A stretch of DNA of 45,316 nucleotides from Saccoglossus kowalevskii (GCF_000003605.2 NW_003115098.1:1-45316); one strand, 5' to 3'. Shown: positions 9,241-18,526, numbered from the stretch's first letter. Notes: generated by a model from the letters alone, not told the origin. Numbers and translations are program-made.

Positions 9241-9385
9241 TCGTTACATGAAATCCCAAAAAATCAGTTAGGCTTCAAATGTTGTATTCGCAAGTTTTTG
9301 AAACTGCCAAATTGGAAGATTGTGTGATCAATTCACTATACTGTTAATTGTATTTTCGAGAAGATGTGAGAAAAGCAAGCAGCCT

Positions 9386-9446
9386 GTTTCCGTAGTGTAG
9401 TGGTTATCACGTTCGGCTAACACGCGAAAGGTCCCTGGCGGAAAGA
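9386..9446 (+). pseudogene. tRNA-Val(AAC) pseudogene, 12-nt deletion
   Basis: G31, B-box deletion and C72 to G. The inverted copy at 44406 carries the same three features. Confidence 0.9.
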
Positions 9447-9743
9447 ATATGAAGCCAGTAAATATTTTGAAACGATATCTATGCTGGATATCATGTGAAA
9501 CTACGTGCCCATAAAGCTAACTTCTCTTGAACTGCAGTTCTGCAGTGGCGTTAATCAAAGTTATTTGCATTTTAATCCACGTTATCAATGTTCCAAGTAT
9601 AACTTAGCACTATATATGAATAGAGGTGTAATGTACACTAATTTACCTATTGCCTTCAACGACACGTTTCATAAGGTGGTGTTAATTATAAGTAAATTGG
9701 AATTTGTTTTCTCCTGCGGCGTCAATTAAAACTAAATGATATT

Positions 9744-9816
9744 TGTTTTCACCCGGGTTCGAACCGGGGGCCTTTCGCATGTATGGCGAACGTGATAACC
9801 ACTACACTACGAAAAC
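9744..9816 (-). tRNA. tRNA-Val body, anticodon UAC with A33
   Basis: The anticodon loop reads CATACAT. C34 to T would give anticodon UAC (Val), but the near-universal U33 is A. C66 to T is also present. The inverted relative at 44036 shares A33 and T34. Confidence 0.78.
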
Positions 9817-9961
9817 TCGTTACTTGAAATTCCAAAAAATCAGTTAGGCTTCAAATGTTGTATTCGCAAGTTTTTGAAACTGCAAAATTGGAAGATTGTG
9901 TGATCAATTCACTATACTGTTAATTGTATTTTCGAGAAGATGTGAGAAAAGCAAGAAGCCT

Positions 9962-10034
9962 GTTTCCGTAGTGTAGTGGTTATCACGTTCGCCTAACACG
10001 CGAAAGGTCCCTGGTTCGAGCCCAGGCGGAAACA
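9962..10034 (+). tRNA. tRNA-Val-AAC: tRNA-Val(AAC), consensus
   Basis: Full consensus gene; one base in the upstream flank differs. Confidence 0.95.
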
Positions 10035-10331
10035 ATATGAAGCCAGTAAATATTTTGAAACGTTATCAATGCTGGATACCATGTTAAACTACGTGCCCAT
10101 AAAGCTAACTTCTCTTGAACTGCAGTTCTGCAGTGGCGTTAATCAAAGTTATTTGCATTTTAATACACGTTATCAATGTTCCAAGTATAACTTAGCACTA
10201 TATATGAATAGAGGTGTAATGTACACTAATTTACCTATTGTTTTCAACGACACGTTTCATAAGGTGGTGTTAATTATAAGTAAATTGGAATTTGTTTTCT
10301 CCTGCGGCGTCAATTAAAACTAAATGATATT

Positions 10332-10397
10332 TGTTTTCGCCCGGGTTCGAACCGGGGGCCTTTCGCGTGTGAGGCGAACGTGATAACCACTACACTA
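10332..10397 (-). pseudogene. tRNA-Val(CAC), 5' end replaced
   Basis: The body is consensus up to the D arm, but the acceptor 5' strand is lost where unrelated sequence begins. The acceptor stem cannot form. Confidence 0.88.
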
Positions 10398-10434
10398 TGA
10401 TGAACCACTTGCAGACGAACTCGAATCATCACTG
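10398..10434. other. 37-nt filler sequence at a break
   Basis: Non-array sequence replaces the 5' end of a CAC gene and the first part of the divergent spacer; the array resumes at GGCTTCAAATG. No second copy is seen in the window. Confidence 0.8.
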
Positions 10435-10549
10435 GGCTTCAAATGTTGTATTCGCAAGTTTTTGAAACTGCCAAATTGGAAGATTGTGTGATCAATTCAC
10501 TATACTGTTAATTGTATTTTCGAGAAGATGTGAGAAAAGCAAGCAGCCT

Positions 10550-10609
10550 GTTTCCGTAGTGTAGTGGTTATCACGTTCGGCTAACACGCAAAAGGTCCCT
10601 GGCGGAACA
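10550..10609 (+). pseudogene. tRNA-Val(AAC) pseudogene, 12-nt deletion
   Basis: G31 and B-box deletion, one A fewer in the 3' acceptor strand, at the start of a stretch rich in homopolymer indels. Confidence 0.88.
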
Positions 10610-10935
10610 ATATGAAGCCAGTAAATATTTTGAAACGTTATCAATGCTGGATACCATGTTAACTACGTGCCCATAAAGCTAACTTCTCTTGAACTGCAGT
10701 TCTGCAGTGGCGTTAATCAAGTTATTTGCATTTTATACACGTTATCAATGTTCCAAGTATAACTTAGCACTATATATGAATAGAGGGTGTAATGTACACT
10801 AATTTACCTATTGTCTTCAACGACACGTTTCGTAAGGTGGGTGTTAATTATAAGTAAATTGGGAATTTCTTTTCTCCTGCGGCGTTAATTAAAACTAAAT
10901 GATTTTTGTTTTCGCCCGGGGTTCGAAAAGGGGGC
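10600..10935. other. Cluster of homopolymer indels
   Basis: At least eight single-base gains or losses in short runs (for example GAGGGTG, AAGGTGGGTG, TTGGGAA, CCCGGGGTTC) fall within about 330 bp, far above the rate in neighbouring units. This looks like unpolished consensus rather than biology. Confidence 0.65.
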
Positions 10936-10980
10936 CTTTCGCGTGTGAGGCAAACGTGATAACCACTACACTACGAAAAC
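10907..10980 (-). tRNA. tRNA-Val(CAC), B-box mutant
   Basis: G52 and G53 are both T, so the B box starts TTTTCGA and two T-stem pairs are lost. It also has an extra G and C29 to T. Probably non-functional. Confidence 0.7.
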
Positions 10981-11125
10981 TCGTTACATGAAATCGCAAA
11001 AAATCAGTTAGGCTTCAAATGTTGTATTCGCAAGTTTTTGAAACTGCAAAATTGGAAGATTGTGTGATCAATTCACTATACTGTTAATTGTATTTTCGAG
11101 AACATGTGAGAAAAGCAAGCAGCCT

Positions 11126-11198
11126 GTTTCCGTAGTGTAGTGGTTATCACGTTCGCCTAACACGTGAAAGGTCCCTTGTTCGAGCCCAGGCGGAAACA
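11126..11198 (+). tRNA. tRNA-Val(AAC), T-arm variant
   Basis: G52 to T breaks a T-stem pair and alters the B box; C40 to T keeps a G-T pair. Both changes recur at 30359. Confidence 0.78.
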
Positions 11199-11495
11199 AT
11201 ATGAAGCCAGTAAATATTTTGAAACGATATCTATGCTGGATACCATGTGAAACCACGTGCCTATAAAGCTAACTTCTCTTGAACTGCAGTTATGCAGTGG
11301 CGTTAATCAAAGTTATTTGCATTTTAATCCACGTTATCAATGTTCCAAGTATAACTTAGCACTATATATGAATAGAGGTGTAATGTACACTAATTTATCT
11401 AGTGTCTTCAACGACACGTTTCATAAGGTGGTGTTAATTATAAGTAAATGGGAATTTGTTTTCTCCTGCGGCGTCAATTAAAACTAAATAATTTT

Positions 11496-11568
11496 TGTTT
11501 TCGCCCGGGTTCGAACCGGAGGCCTTTCGCGTGTGAGGCAAACGTGATAACCACTACACTACGAAAAC
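11496..11568 (-). tRNA. tRNA-Val-CAC: tRNA-Val(CAC)
   Basis: Full length. C49 to T and C29 to T both keep T-G pairs. Confidence 0.86.
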
Positions 11569-11713
11569 TCGTTACATAAAATCGCAAAAAATCAGTTAGG
11601 CTTCAAATGTTGTATTCGCAAGTTTTTGAAACTGCAAAATTGGAAGATTGTGTGATCAATTCACTACACTGTTAATTGTATTTTCGAGAAGATGTGAGAA
11701 AAGCAAGCAGCCT

Positions 11714-11786
11714 GTTTCCGTAGTGTAGTGGTTATCACGTCCGCCTAACACGCGAAAGGTCCCTGGTTCGAGCCCAGGCGGAAACA
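11714..11786 (+). tRNA. tRNA-Val-AAC: tRNA-Val(AAC), stem variant
   Basis: Full length. T28 to C makes a C-A mismatch in the anticodon stem. Confidence 0.82.
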
Positions 11787-12083
11787 ATATGAAGCCAGTA
11801 AATATTTTGAAACGATATCTATGCTGGATACCATGTGAAACTACGTGCCCATAAAGCTAACTTCTCTTGAACTGCCGTTCTGCAGTGGCGTTAATCAAAG
11901 TTATTTGCATTTTAATCCACGTTATCAATGTTCCAAGTATAACTTAGCACTATATATGAATAGAGGTGTAATGTACACTAATTTACCTATTGTCTTCAAC
12001 GACACGTTTCATAAGGTGGTGTTAATTATAAGTAAATTGGAATTTCTTTTCTCCTGCGGCGTTAATTAAAACTAAATGATTTT

Positions 12084-12156
12084 TGTTTTCGCCCGGGTTC
12101 GAAAAGGGGGCCTTTCGCGTGTGAGGCAAACGTGATAACCACTACACTACGAAAAC
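12084..12156 (-). tRNA. tRNA-Val(CAC), B-box mutant
   Basis: G52 and G53 are T and C29 is T, as at 10907 and 12801. The B box is damaged. Confidence 0.72.
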
Positions 12157-12271
12157 TCGTTACATGAAATCGCAAAAAATCAGTTAGGCTTCAAATGTTG
12201 TATTCGCAAGTTTTTGAAACTGCAAAATTGGAAGATTGTGTGATCAATTCACTATACTGTTAATTGTATTT

Positions 12272-12285
12272 TACACTACGAAAAC
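12272..12285 (-). pseudogene. tRNA-Val(CAC) 14-nt 5' fragment
   Basis: Only the first 14 nt of a CAC gene survive, joined to the divergent spacer at GTATTTTACAC. The following bases repeat that spacer a second time. Confidence 0.82.
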
Positions 12286-12430
12286 TCGTTACATAAAATC
12301 GCAAAAAATCAGTTAGGCTTCAAATGTTGTATTCGTAAATTTTTGAAACTGCAAAATTGGAAGATTGTGTGATCAATTCACTACACTGTTAATTCTATTT
12401 TCGAGAAGATGTGAGAAAAGCAAGCAGCCT

Positions 12431-12503
12431 GTTTCCGTAGTGTAGTGGTTATCACGTTCGCCTAACACGCGAAAGGTCACTGGTTCGAGCCCAGGCGGAA
12501 ACA
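12431..12503 (+). tRNA. tRNA-Val-AAC: tRNA-Val(AAC), variant
   Basis: Full length. C49 to A breaks the outermost T-stem pair. Confidence 0.82.
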
Positions 12504-12800
12504 ATATGAAGCCAGTAAATATTTTGAAACGATATCTATGCTGGATACCATGTGAAACTAGGTGGCCATAAAGCTAACTTCTCTTGAACTGCCGTTCTGC
12601 AGTGGCGTTAATCAAAGTTATTTGCATTTTAATCCACGTTATCAATGTTCCAAGTATAAGTTAGCACTATATATGAATAGAGGTGTAATCTACACTAATT
12701 TACCTATTGTCTTCAACGACACGTTTCATAAGGTGGTGTTAATTATAAGTAAATTGGAATTTCTTTTCTCCTGCGGCGTTAATTAAAACTAAATGATTTT

Positions 12801-12873
12801 TGTTTTCGCCCGGGTTCGAAAAGGGGGCCTTTCGCGTGTGAGGCAAACGTGATAACCACTACACTACGAAAAC
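12801..12873 (-). tRNA. tRNA-Val(CAC), B-box mutant
   Basis: Same G52G53 to TT change and C29 to T as at 12084. Confidence 0.72.
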
Positions 12874-13018
12874 TCGTTACATGAAATCGCAAAAAATCAG
12901 TTAGGCTTCAAATGTTGTATTCGCAAGTTTTTGAAACTGCAAAATTGGAAGATTGTGTGATCAATTCACTATACTGTTAATTGTATTTTCGAGAAGATTT
13001 GAGAAAAGTAAGCAGCCT

Positions 13019-13091
13019 GTTTCCGTAGTGTAGCGGTTATCACGTTCGCCTAACACGTGAAAGGTCCCTGGTTCGAGCCCAGGCGGAAACA
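13019..13091 (+). tRNA. tRNA-Val-AAC: tRNA-Val(AAC), variant
   Basis: Full length. T16 to C in the D loop and C40 to T (G-T pair). Confidence 0.85.
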
Positions 13092-13389
13092 ATATGAAGC
13101 CAGTAAATATTTTGAAACGATATCTATGCTGGATACCATGTGAAACTACGTGCCCATAAAGCTAACTTCTCTTGAACTGCAGTTCTGCAGTGGCGTTAAT
13201 CAAAGTTATTTGCATTTTAATCCACGTTATCAATGTTCCAAGTATAACTTAGCACTATATATGAATAGAGGTGTAATGTACACTAATTTACCTATTGCCT
13301 TCAACGACACGTTTCATTAATGTGCTGTTAATTATAAGTAAATTGGAATTTGTTTTCTCCTGCGGCGTCAATTAAGACTAAATAATTTT

Positions 13390-13462
13390 TGTTTTCGCCC
13401 GGGTTCGAACCGGAGGCCTTTCGCGTGTGAGGCAAACGTGATAACCACTACACTACGAAAAC
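13390..13462 (-). tRNA. tRNA-Val-CAC: tRNA-Val(CAC)
   Basis: Full length with C49 to T and C29 to T, identical in these sites to 11496. Confidence 0.86.
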
Positions 13463-13607
13463 TCGTTACATAAAATCGCAAAAAATCAGTTAGGCTTCAA
13501 ATGTTGTATTCGCAAGTTTTTGAAACTGCAAAATTGGAAGATTGTGTGATCAATTCACTACACTGTTAATTGTATTTTCGAGAAGATGTGAGAAAAGCAA
13601 GCAGCCT

Positions 13608-13668
13608 GTTTCCGTAGTGTAGTGGTTATCACGTTCGGCTAACACGCGAAAGGTCCCTGGCGGAAACA
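13608..13668 (+). pseudogene. tRNA-Val(AAC) pseudogene, 12-nt deletion
   Basis: G31 and B-box deletion. Its convergent spacer ends early at about 13736, where CCCATAAA joins TCAATTCAC of the next divergent spacer. Confidence 0.9.
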
Positions 13669-13795
13669 ATATGAAGCCAGTAAATATTTTGAAACGATAT
13701 CTATGCTGGATACCATGTGAAACTACGTGCCCATAAATCAATTCACTATACTGTTAATTGTATTTTCGAGAAGATATGAGAAAAGCAAGCAGCCT

Positions 13796-13856
13796 GTTTC
13801 CGTAGTGTAGTGGTTATCTCGTTCGCCTAACACGCGAAAGGTCCCTGGCGGAAACA
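13796..13856 (+). pseudogene. tRNA-Val(AAC) pseudogene, 12-nt deletion with C31
   Basis: B-box deletion on a C31 background; A24 to T also present. Confidence 0.9.
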
Positions 13857-14153
13857 ATATGAAGCCAGTAAATATTTTGAAACGATATCTATGCTGGATA
13901 CCATGTGAAACTACGTGCCCATAAAGCTAACTTCTCTTGAACTGTAGTTCTGCAGTGGCGTTAATCAAAGTTATTTGCATTTTAATCCACGTTATCAATG
14001 TTCCAAGTATAACTTAGCACTATATATGAATAGAGGTGTAATGTACACTAATTTACCTATTGTCTTCAACGACACGTTTCATAAGGTGGTGTTAATTATA
14101 AGTAAATTGGAATTTGTTTTCTCCTGCGGCGTCAACTAAAACTAAATGATATT

Positions 14154-14225
14154 TGTTTTCGCCCGGGTTCGAACCGGGGCCTTTCGCGTGTGAGGCGAAC
14201 GAGATAACCACTACACTACGGAAAC
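14154..14225 (-). pseudogene. Chimeric CAC/AAC tRNA-Val gene
   Basis: The 3' part is CAC-type, but the 5' acceptor strand is GTTTCCG of the AAC type, followed by the AAC upstream flank GCAAGCAGCCT for about 11 bp before CAC flank returns near 14236. Acceptor position 5 no longer pairs. One G of the T-stem run is missing and A24 is T. It looks like a short conversion tract. Confidence 0.82.
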
Positions 14226-14490
14226 AGGCTGCTTGCAATCGCAAAAAATCAATTAGGCTTCAAATGTTGTATTCACAAGTTTTTGAAACTGCAACATTGG
14301 AAGATTGTGTGATCAATTCACTATACTGTTAATTGTATTTTCGAGAAAATGTGAGAAAAAGCAAAGCAGCCTGTTAAGCTTCAATGTTGTATTCGCAAGT
14401 TTTTGAAACTGCAAAATTGGAAGATTGTGTGATCAATTCTCTATACTGTTAATTGTATTTTCGAGAAGATGTGAGAAAAGCAAGCAGCCT
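14226..14490. repeat. Rearranged divergent spacer
   Basis: It starts with a short AAC-type flank, switches at about 14236 to CAC-type flank, and repeats part of the spacer after CTGTTAAGCTTC near 14374, a join like that at 8115. There is no gene inside. Confidence 0.82.
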
Positions 14491-14563
14491 GTTTCCGTAG
14501 TGTAGTGGTTATCACGTTCGGCTAACACGCGAAAGGTCCCTGGTTCGAGCCCAGGCGGAAACA
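14491..14563 (+). tRNA. tRNA-Val(AAC), G31 with intact T-arm
   Basis: Full length with B box present, but it carries C31 to G, the mutation otherwise typical of the deleted pseudogenes. It is either an ancestor-like intermediate or a recombinant. Confidence 0.8.
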
Positions 14564-14860
14564 ATATGAAGCCAGTAAATATTTTGAAACGATATCTATG
14601 CTGGATACCATGTGAAACTACGTGCCCATAAAGATAACTTCTCTTGAACTGCAGTTCTGCAGTGGCGTTAATCAAAGTTGTTTGCATTTTAATCCACGTT
14701 ATCAATGTTCCAAGTATAACTTAGCACTATATATGAATAGAGGTGTAACGTACACTAATTTACCTATTGTCTTCAACGACACGTTTCATAAGGTGGTGTT
14801 AATTATAAGTAAATTGGAATTTCTTTTCTCCTGCGGCGTCAATTAAAACTAAATGATATT

Positions 14861-14933
14861 TGTTTTCGCCCGGGTTCGAACCGGGGGCCTTTCTCGTGTG
14901 AGGCGAACGTGATAACCACTACACTACGAAAAC
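14861..14933 (-). tRNA. tRNA-Val-CAC: tRNA-Val(CAC), stem variant
   Basis: C40 to A as in its duplicate at 1118. Confidence 0.8.
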
Positions 14934-15078
14934 TCGTTACATGAAATCCCAAAAAATCAGTTAGGCTTCAAATGTTGTATTCGCAGGTTTTTGAAACTGC
15001 AAAATTGGAAGATTGTGTGATCAATTCACTATACTGTTAATTGTATTTTCGAGAAGATGTGAGAAAAGCAAGCAGCCT

Positions 15079-15139
15079 GTTTCCGTAGTGTAGTGGTTAT
15101 CACGTTCGGCTAACACGCGAAAGGTCCCTGGCGGAAACA
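15079..15139 (+). pseudogene. tRNA-Val(AAC) pseudogene, 12-nt deletion
   Basis: G31 and B-box deletion; duplicate of the copy at 1336 (offset 13,743 bp). Confidence 0.92.
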
Positions 15140-15436
15140 ATATGAAGCCAGTAAATATTTTGAAACGATATCTATGCTGGATACCATGTGAAACTACGTG
15201 CCCATAAAGCTAACTTCTCTTGAACTGCAGTTCCGCAGTGGCGTTAATCAATGTTATTTGCATTTTAATCCACGTTATCAATGTTCCAAGTATAACTTAG
15301 CACTATATATGAATAGAGGTGTAATGTACACTAATTTACCTATTGTCTTCAACGACACGTTTCATAATGTGGTGTTAATTATAAGTAAATTGGAATTTCT
15401 TTTCTCCTGCAGCGTTAATTTAAACTAAATGATTTT

Positions 15437-15509
15437 TGTTTTCGCCCGGGTTCGAACCGGGGGCCTTTCGCGTGTGAGGCAAACGTGATAACCACTACAC
15501 TACGAAAAC
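15437..15509 (-). tRNA. tRNA-Val-CAC: tRNA-Val(CAC)
   Basis: Full length with C29 to T only; duplicate of 1694. Confidence 0.88.
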
Positions 15510-15649
15510 TAGTTACATGAAATCGCAAAAAATCAGTTAGGCTTCAAATGTTGTATTCGCAAGTTTTTGAAACTGCAAAATTGGAAGATTGTGTGATCAA
15601 TTCTCTATACTGTTAATTGTATTTTCGAGAAGATGTGAGAAAAGCAAGC

Positions 15650-15905
15650 AGCCTGTTTTCTGTAGTGTAGTGGTTATCACGTTCGGCTAACACGCGAAAG
15701 GTCTCTGGTTTCGAGCTCAGGCGGAACAATATGAAGCCAGTAATATTTTGAAACGATATCTATGCTGGATACCATGTGAAACTACGTGCCCATAAAAGCT
15801 AACTTTCTCTTGAACTGCCGTTCTGCAGTGGGCGTTAATCAAAAGTTATTTGCATTTTAATCCACATTATCAATGTTCCAAGTATAAACTTCGCACTATA
15901 TATGA
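15650..15905. other. Cluster of homopolymer indels
   Basis: Single-base gains and losses in short runs are dense here (TGTTTTCTG, GGTTTCGAG, CATAAAAGC, GTGGGCG, TGAAATAG). Probably low-quality consensus. Confidence 0.65.
15655..15728 (+). tRNA. tRNA-Val(AAC), G31, with indels
   Basis: B box present, C31 to G, C61 to T, an extra base in the 5' acceptor strand, an extra T in the T loop and one A fewer at the 3' end. The indels may be sequence errors. Confidence 0.65.
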
Positions 15906-16030
15906 AATAGAGGTGTAATGCACACTAATTTACCTATTGTCTTCAACGACACGTTTCATAAGGTGGTGTTAATTATAAGTAAATTGGAATTTGTTTTCTC
16001 CTGCGGCGTCAATTAAAACTAAATGATATT

Positions 16031-16103
16031 TGTTTTCGCCCGGGTTCGAACCGAGGGCCTTTCGCGTGTGAGGCGAACGTGATAACCACTACACTACGAA
16101 AAC
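16031..16103 (-). tRNA. tRNA-Val-CAC: tRNA-Val(CAC)
   Basis: Full length. C50 to T keeps a T-G pair in the T stem. Confidence 0.88.
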
Positions 16104-16248
16104 TCGTTACATGAAATCCCAAAAAATCAGTTAGGCTTCAAATGTTGTATTCGCAAGTTTTTGAAACTGCAAAATTGGAAGATTGTGTGATCAATTCACT
16201 ATACTGTTAATTGTATTTTCGAGAAGATGTGAGAAAAGCAAGCAGCCT

Positions 16249-16321
16249 GTTTCGGTAGTGTAGTGGTTATCTCGTTCGCCTAACACTCGAAAGGTCCCTG
16301 GTTCGAGCCCAGTCGGAAACA
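16249..16321 (+). tRNA. tRNA-Val(AAC), four-change subtype
   Basis: C6 to G, A24 to T, G39 to T and G65 to T each break a pair. The set recurs at 28032 and 30582, so it is inherited rather than error. Function is doubtful. Confidence 0.72.
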
Positions 16322-16618
16322 ATATGAAGCCAGTAAATATTTTGAAACGATATCTATGCTGGATACCATGTGAAACTACGTGCCCATAAAGCTAACTTCT
16401 CTTGAACTGCAGTTCTGCAGTGGCGTTAATCAAAGTTATTTGCATTTTAATCCACGTTATCAATGTTCCAAGTATAACTTAGCACTATATATGAATAGAG
16501 GTGTAATGTACACTAATTTACCTATTGTCTTCAACGACACGTTTCATAAGGTGGTGTTAATTATAAGTAAATTGGAATTTCTTTTCTCCTGCGGCGTTAA
16601 TTAAAACTAAATGATTTT

Positions 16619-16652
16619 TGTTTTCGCCCGGGTTCGAAAAGGGGGCCTTTCG
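16619..16652 (-). pseudogene. tRNA-Val(CAC) 3' fragment
   Basis: The gene stops at CCTTTCG and continues as TTTCGAGAAG of the divergent spacer; TTTCG is shared at the join. It belongs to the G52G53 to TT subtype. Confidence 0.9.
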
Positions 16653-16679
16653 AGAAGATGTGAGAAAAGCAAGCAGCCT

Positions 16680-16752
16680 GTTTCCGTAGTGTAGTGGTTA
16701 TCTCGTTCGCCTAACACTCGAAAGGTCCCTGGTTCGAGCCCAGGCGGAAACA
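16680..16752 (+). tRNA. tRNA-Val(AAC), variant
   Basis: A24 to T and G39 to T, but C6 and G65 are normal: half of the four-change subtype, so probably a recombinant. Confidence 0.76.
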
Positions 16753-17049
16753 ATATGAAGCCAGTAAATATTTTGAAACGATATCTATGCTGGATACCAT
16801 GTGAAACTACGTGCCCATAAAGCTAACTTCTCTTGAACTGCAGTTCTGTGGTGGCGTTAATCAAAGTTATTTGCATTTTAATCCACGTTATCAATGTTCC
16901 AAGTATAACTCAGCACTATATATGAATAGAGGTGTAATGTACACTAATTTATCTAGTGTCTTCAACGACACGTTTCATAAGATGGTGTTAATTATAAGTA
17001 AATTGGAATTTGTTTTCTCCTGCGGCGTCAATTAAAACTAAATGATATT

Positions 17050-17122
17050 TGTTTTCGCCCGGGTTCGAACCGAGGGCCTTTCGCGTGTGAGGCGAACGTG
17101 ATAACCACTACACTACGAAAAC
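17050..17122 (-). tRNA. tRNA-Val-CAC: tRNA-Val(CAC)
   Basis: Full length with C50 to T, as at 16031. Confidence 0.88.
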
Positions 17123-17267
17123 TCGTTACCTGAAATCTCAAAAAATCAGTTAGGCTTCAAGTGTTGTATTCGCAAGTTTTTGAAACTGCAAAATTGGAAG
17201 ATTGTGCGATCAATTCACTATACTGTTAATTGTATTTTCGAGAAGATGTAAGAAAAGCAAGCAGCTT

Positions 17268-17328
17268 GTTTCCGTAGTGTAGTGGTTATCACGTTCGGCT
17301 AACACGCGAAAGGTCCCTGGCGGAAACT
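17268..17328 (+). pseudogene. tRNA-Val(AAC) pseudogene, 12-nt deletion
   Basis: G31 and B-box deletion; the discriminator is T. Confidence 0.9.
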
Positions 17329-17625
17329 ATATGAAGCCAGTAAATATTTTGAAACGATATCTATGCTGGATACCATGTGAAACTACGTGCCCATAAAGCT
17401 AACTTCTCTTGAACTGCAGTTCTGCAGTGGCGTTAATCAAAGTTATTTGCATTTTAATCCATGTTATCAATGTTCCAAGTATAACTTAGCACTATATATG
17501 AATAGAGGTGTAATGTGCACTAATTTACCTATTGTCTTCAACGACACGTTTCATAAGGTGGTGTTAATTATAAGTAAATTGGAATTTCTTTTCCAATGCG
17601 GCGTTAATTAAAACAAAATGATTTT

Positions 17626-17698
17626 TGTTTTCGCCCGGGTTCGAACCGGGGGCTTTTCGCGTGTGAGGTAAACGTGATAACCACTACACTACGAAAAA
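17626..17698 (-). tRNA. tRNA-Val(CAC), mutated
   Basis: C29 to T, G30 to A, G45 to A subtype, plus G1 to T, which breaks the first acceptor pair. Confidence 0.74.
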
Positions 17699-17843
17699 TC
17701 GTTACATGAAATCGCAAAAAATCAGTTAGGCTCCAAATGTTGTGTTCGCAAGTTTTTGAAACTGCAAAATTGGAAGATTGTGTGATCAATTCACTATACT
17801 GTTAATTGTATTTTCGAGAAGATGTGAGAAAAGCATGCAGCCT

Positions 17844-17916
17844 GTTTCCGTAGTGTAGTGGTTATCACGTTCGCCTAACACGCGAAAGGTCCCTGGTTCG
17901 AGCCCAGGCGGGAACA
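17844..17916 (+). tRNA. tRNA-Val-AAC: tRNA-Val(AAC)
   Basis: Full length. A69 to G leaves a T-G acceptor pair. Confidence 0.87.
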
Positions 17917-18213
17917 ATATGAATACAGTAAATATTTAGAAAGGATATCTATGCTGGATACCATGTGAAACTACGTGCCCATAAAGCTAACTTCTCTTGA
18001 ACTGCAGTTCTGCAGTGGCGTTAATCAAAGTTATTTGCATTTTAATCCACGTTATCAATGTTCCAAGTATAACTTAGCACTATATATGAATAGAGGTGTA
18101 ATGTACACTAATTTACCTATTGTCTTCAACGACACGTTTCATAAGGTGGTGTTAATTATAAGTAAATTGGAATTTGTTTTCTCCTGCGGCGTCAATTAAA
18201 ACAAAATGATATT

Positions 18214-18286
18214 TGTTTTCGCCCGGGTTCGAACCGGAGGCCTTTCGCGTGTGAGGCAAACGTGATAACCACTACACTACGAAAAC
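18214..18286 (-). tRNA. tRNA-Val-CAC: tRNA-Val(CAC)
   Basis: Full length with C49 to T and C29 to T, both keeping T-G pairs. Confidence 0.87.
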
Positions 18287-18431
18287 TCGTTACATGAAAT
18301 CCCAAAAAATCAGTTAGGCTTCAAATGTTGTATTCGCAAGTTTTTGAAACTGCAAAATTGGAAGATTGTGTGATCAATTCACTATACTGTTAATTGTATT
18401 TTCGAGAAGATGTGAGAAAAGCAAGCAGCCT
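18287..18431. promoter_or_regulatory. Reference divergent spacer between CAC and AAC 5' ends
   Basis: This 145-bp segment lies between the 5' ends of a CAC gene (-) and an AAC gene (+) and is the pattern for all divergent spacers in the array. It holds the upstream flank of both genes, so any upstream Pol III element must be shared or back to back here. It is AT-rich, with A-runs near the CAC gene and a short purine-rich stretch just before the AAC gene. I see no clear TATA box. That it has promoter activity is inferred only from its position. Confidence 0.5.
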
Positions 18432-18504
18432 GTTTCCGTAGTGTAGTGGTTATCACGTTCGCCTAACACGCGAAAGGTCCCTGGTTCGAGCCCAGGCGGA
18501 AACA
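18432..18504 (+). tRNA. tRNA-Val-AAC: tRNA-Val(AAC), consensus
   Basis: Reference AAC gene. Acceptor GTTTCCG pairs fully with CGGAAAC, TTCGC pairs with GCGAA, CCTGG pairs with CCAGG; A box TAGTGTAGTGG, B box GGTTCGAGCCC, discriminator A. Adenine-34 is expected to become inosine, so it would read GUU, GUC and GUA. Confidence 0.96.
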
Positions 18505-18522
18505 ATATGAAGCCAGTAAATA

Positions 18523-18526
18523 TTTT
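18523..18526 (+). terminator. Pol III terminator of AAC genes (reference copy)
   Basis: A TTTT run begins 20 nt after position 72 of the AAC gene at 18432. The same run sits at the same distance behind nearly every AAC copy, including the B-box-deleted ones. Confidence 0.7.

Noticed and set aside
14433..14705. 90-codon minus-strand open frame
   Set aside because: It is antisense to an AAC tRNA gene and its flanks and is broken in sister units.
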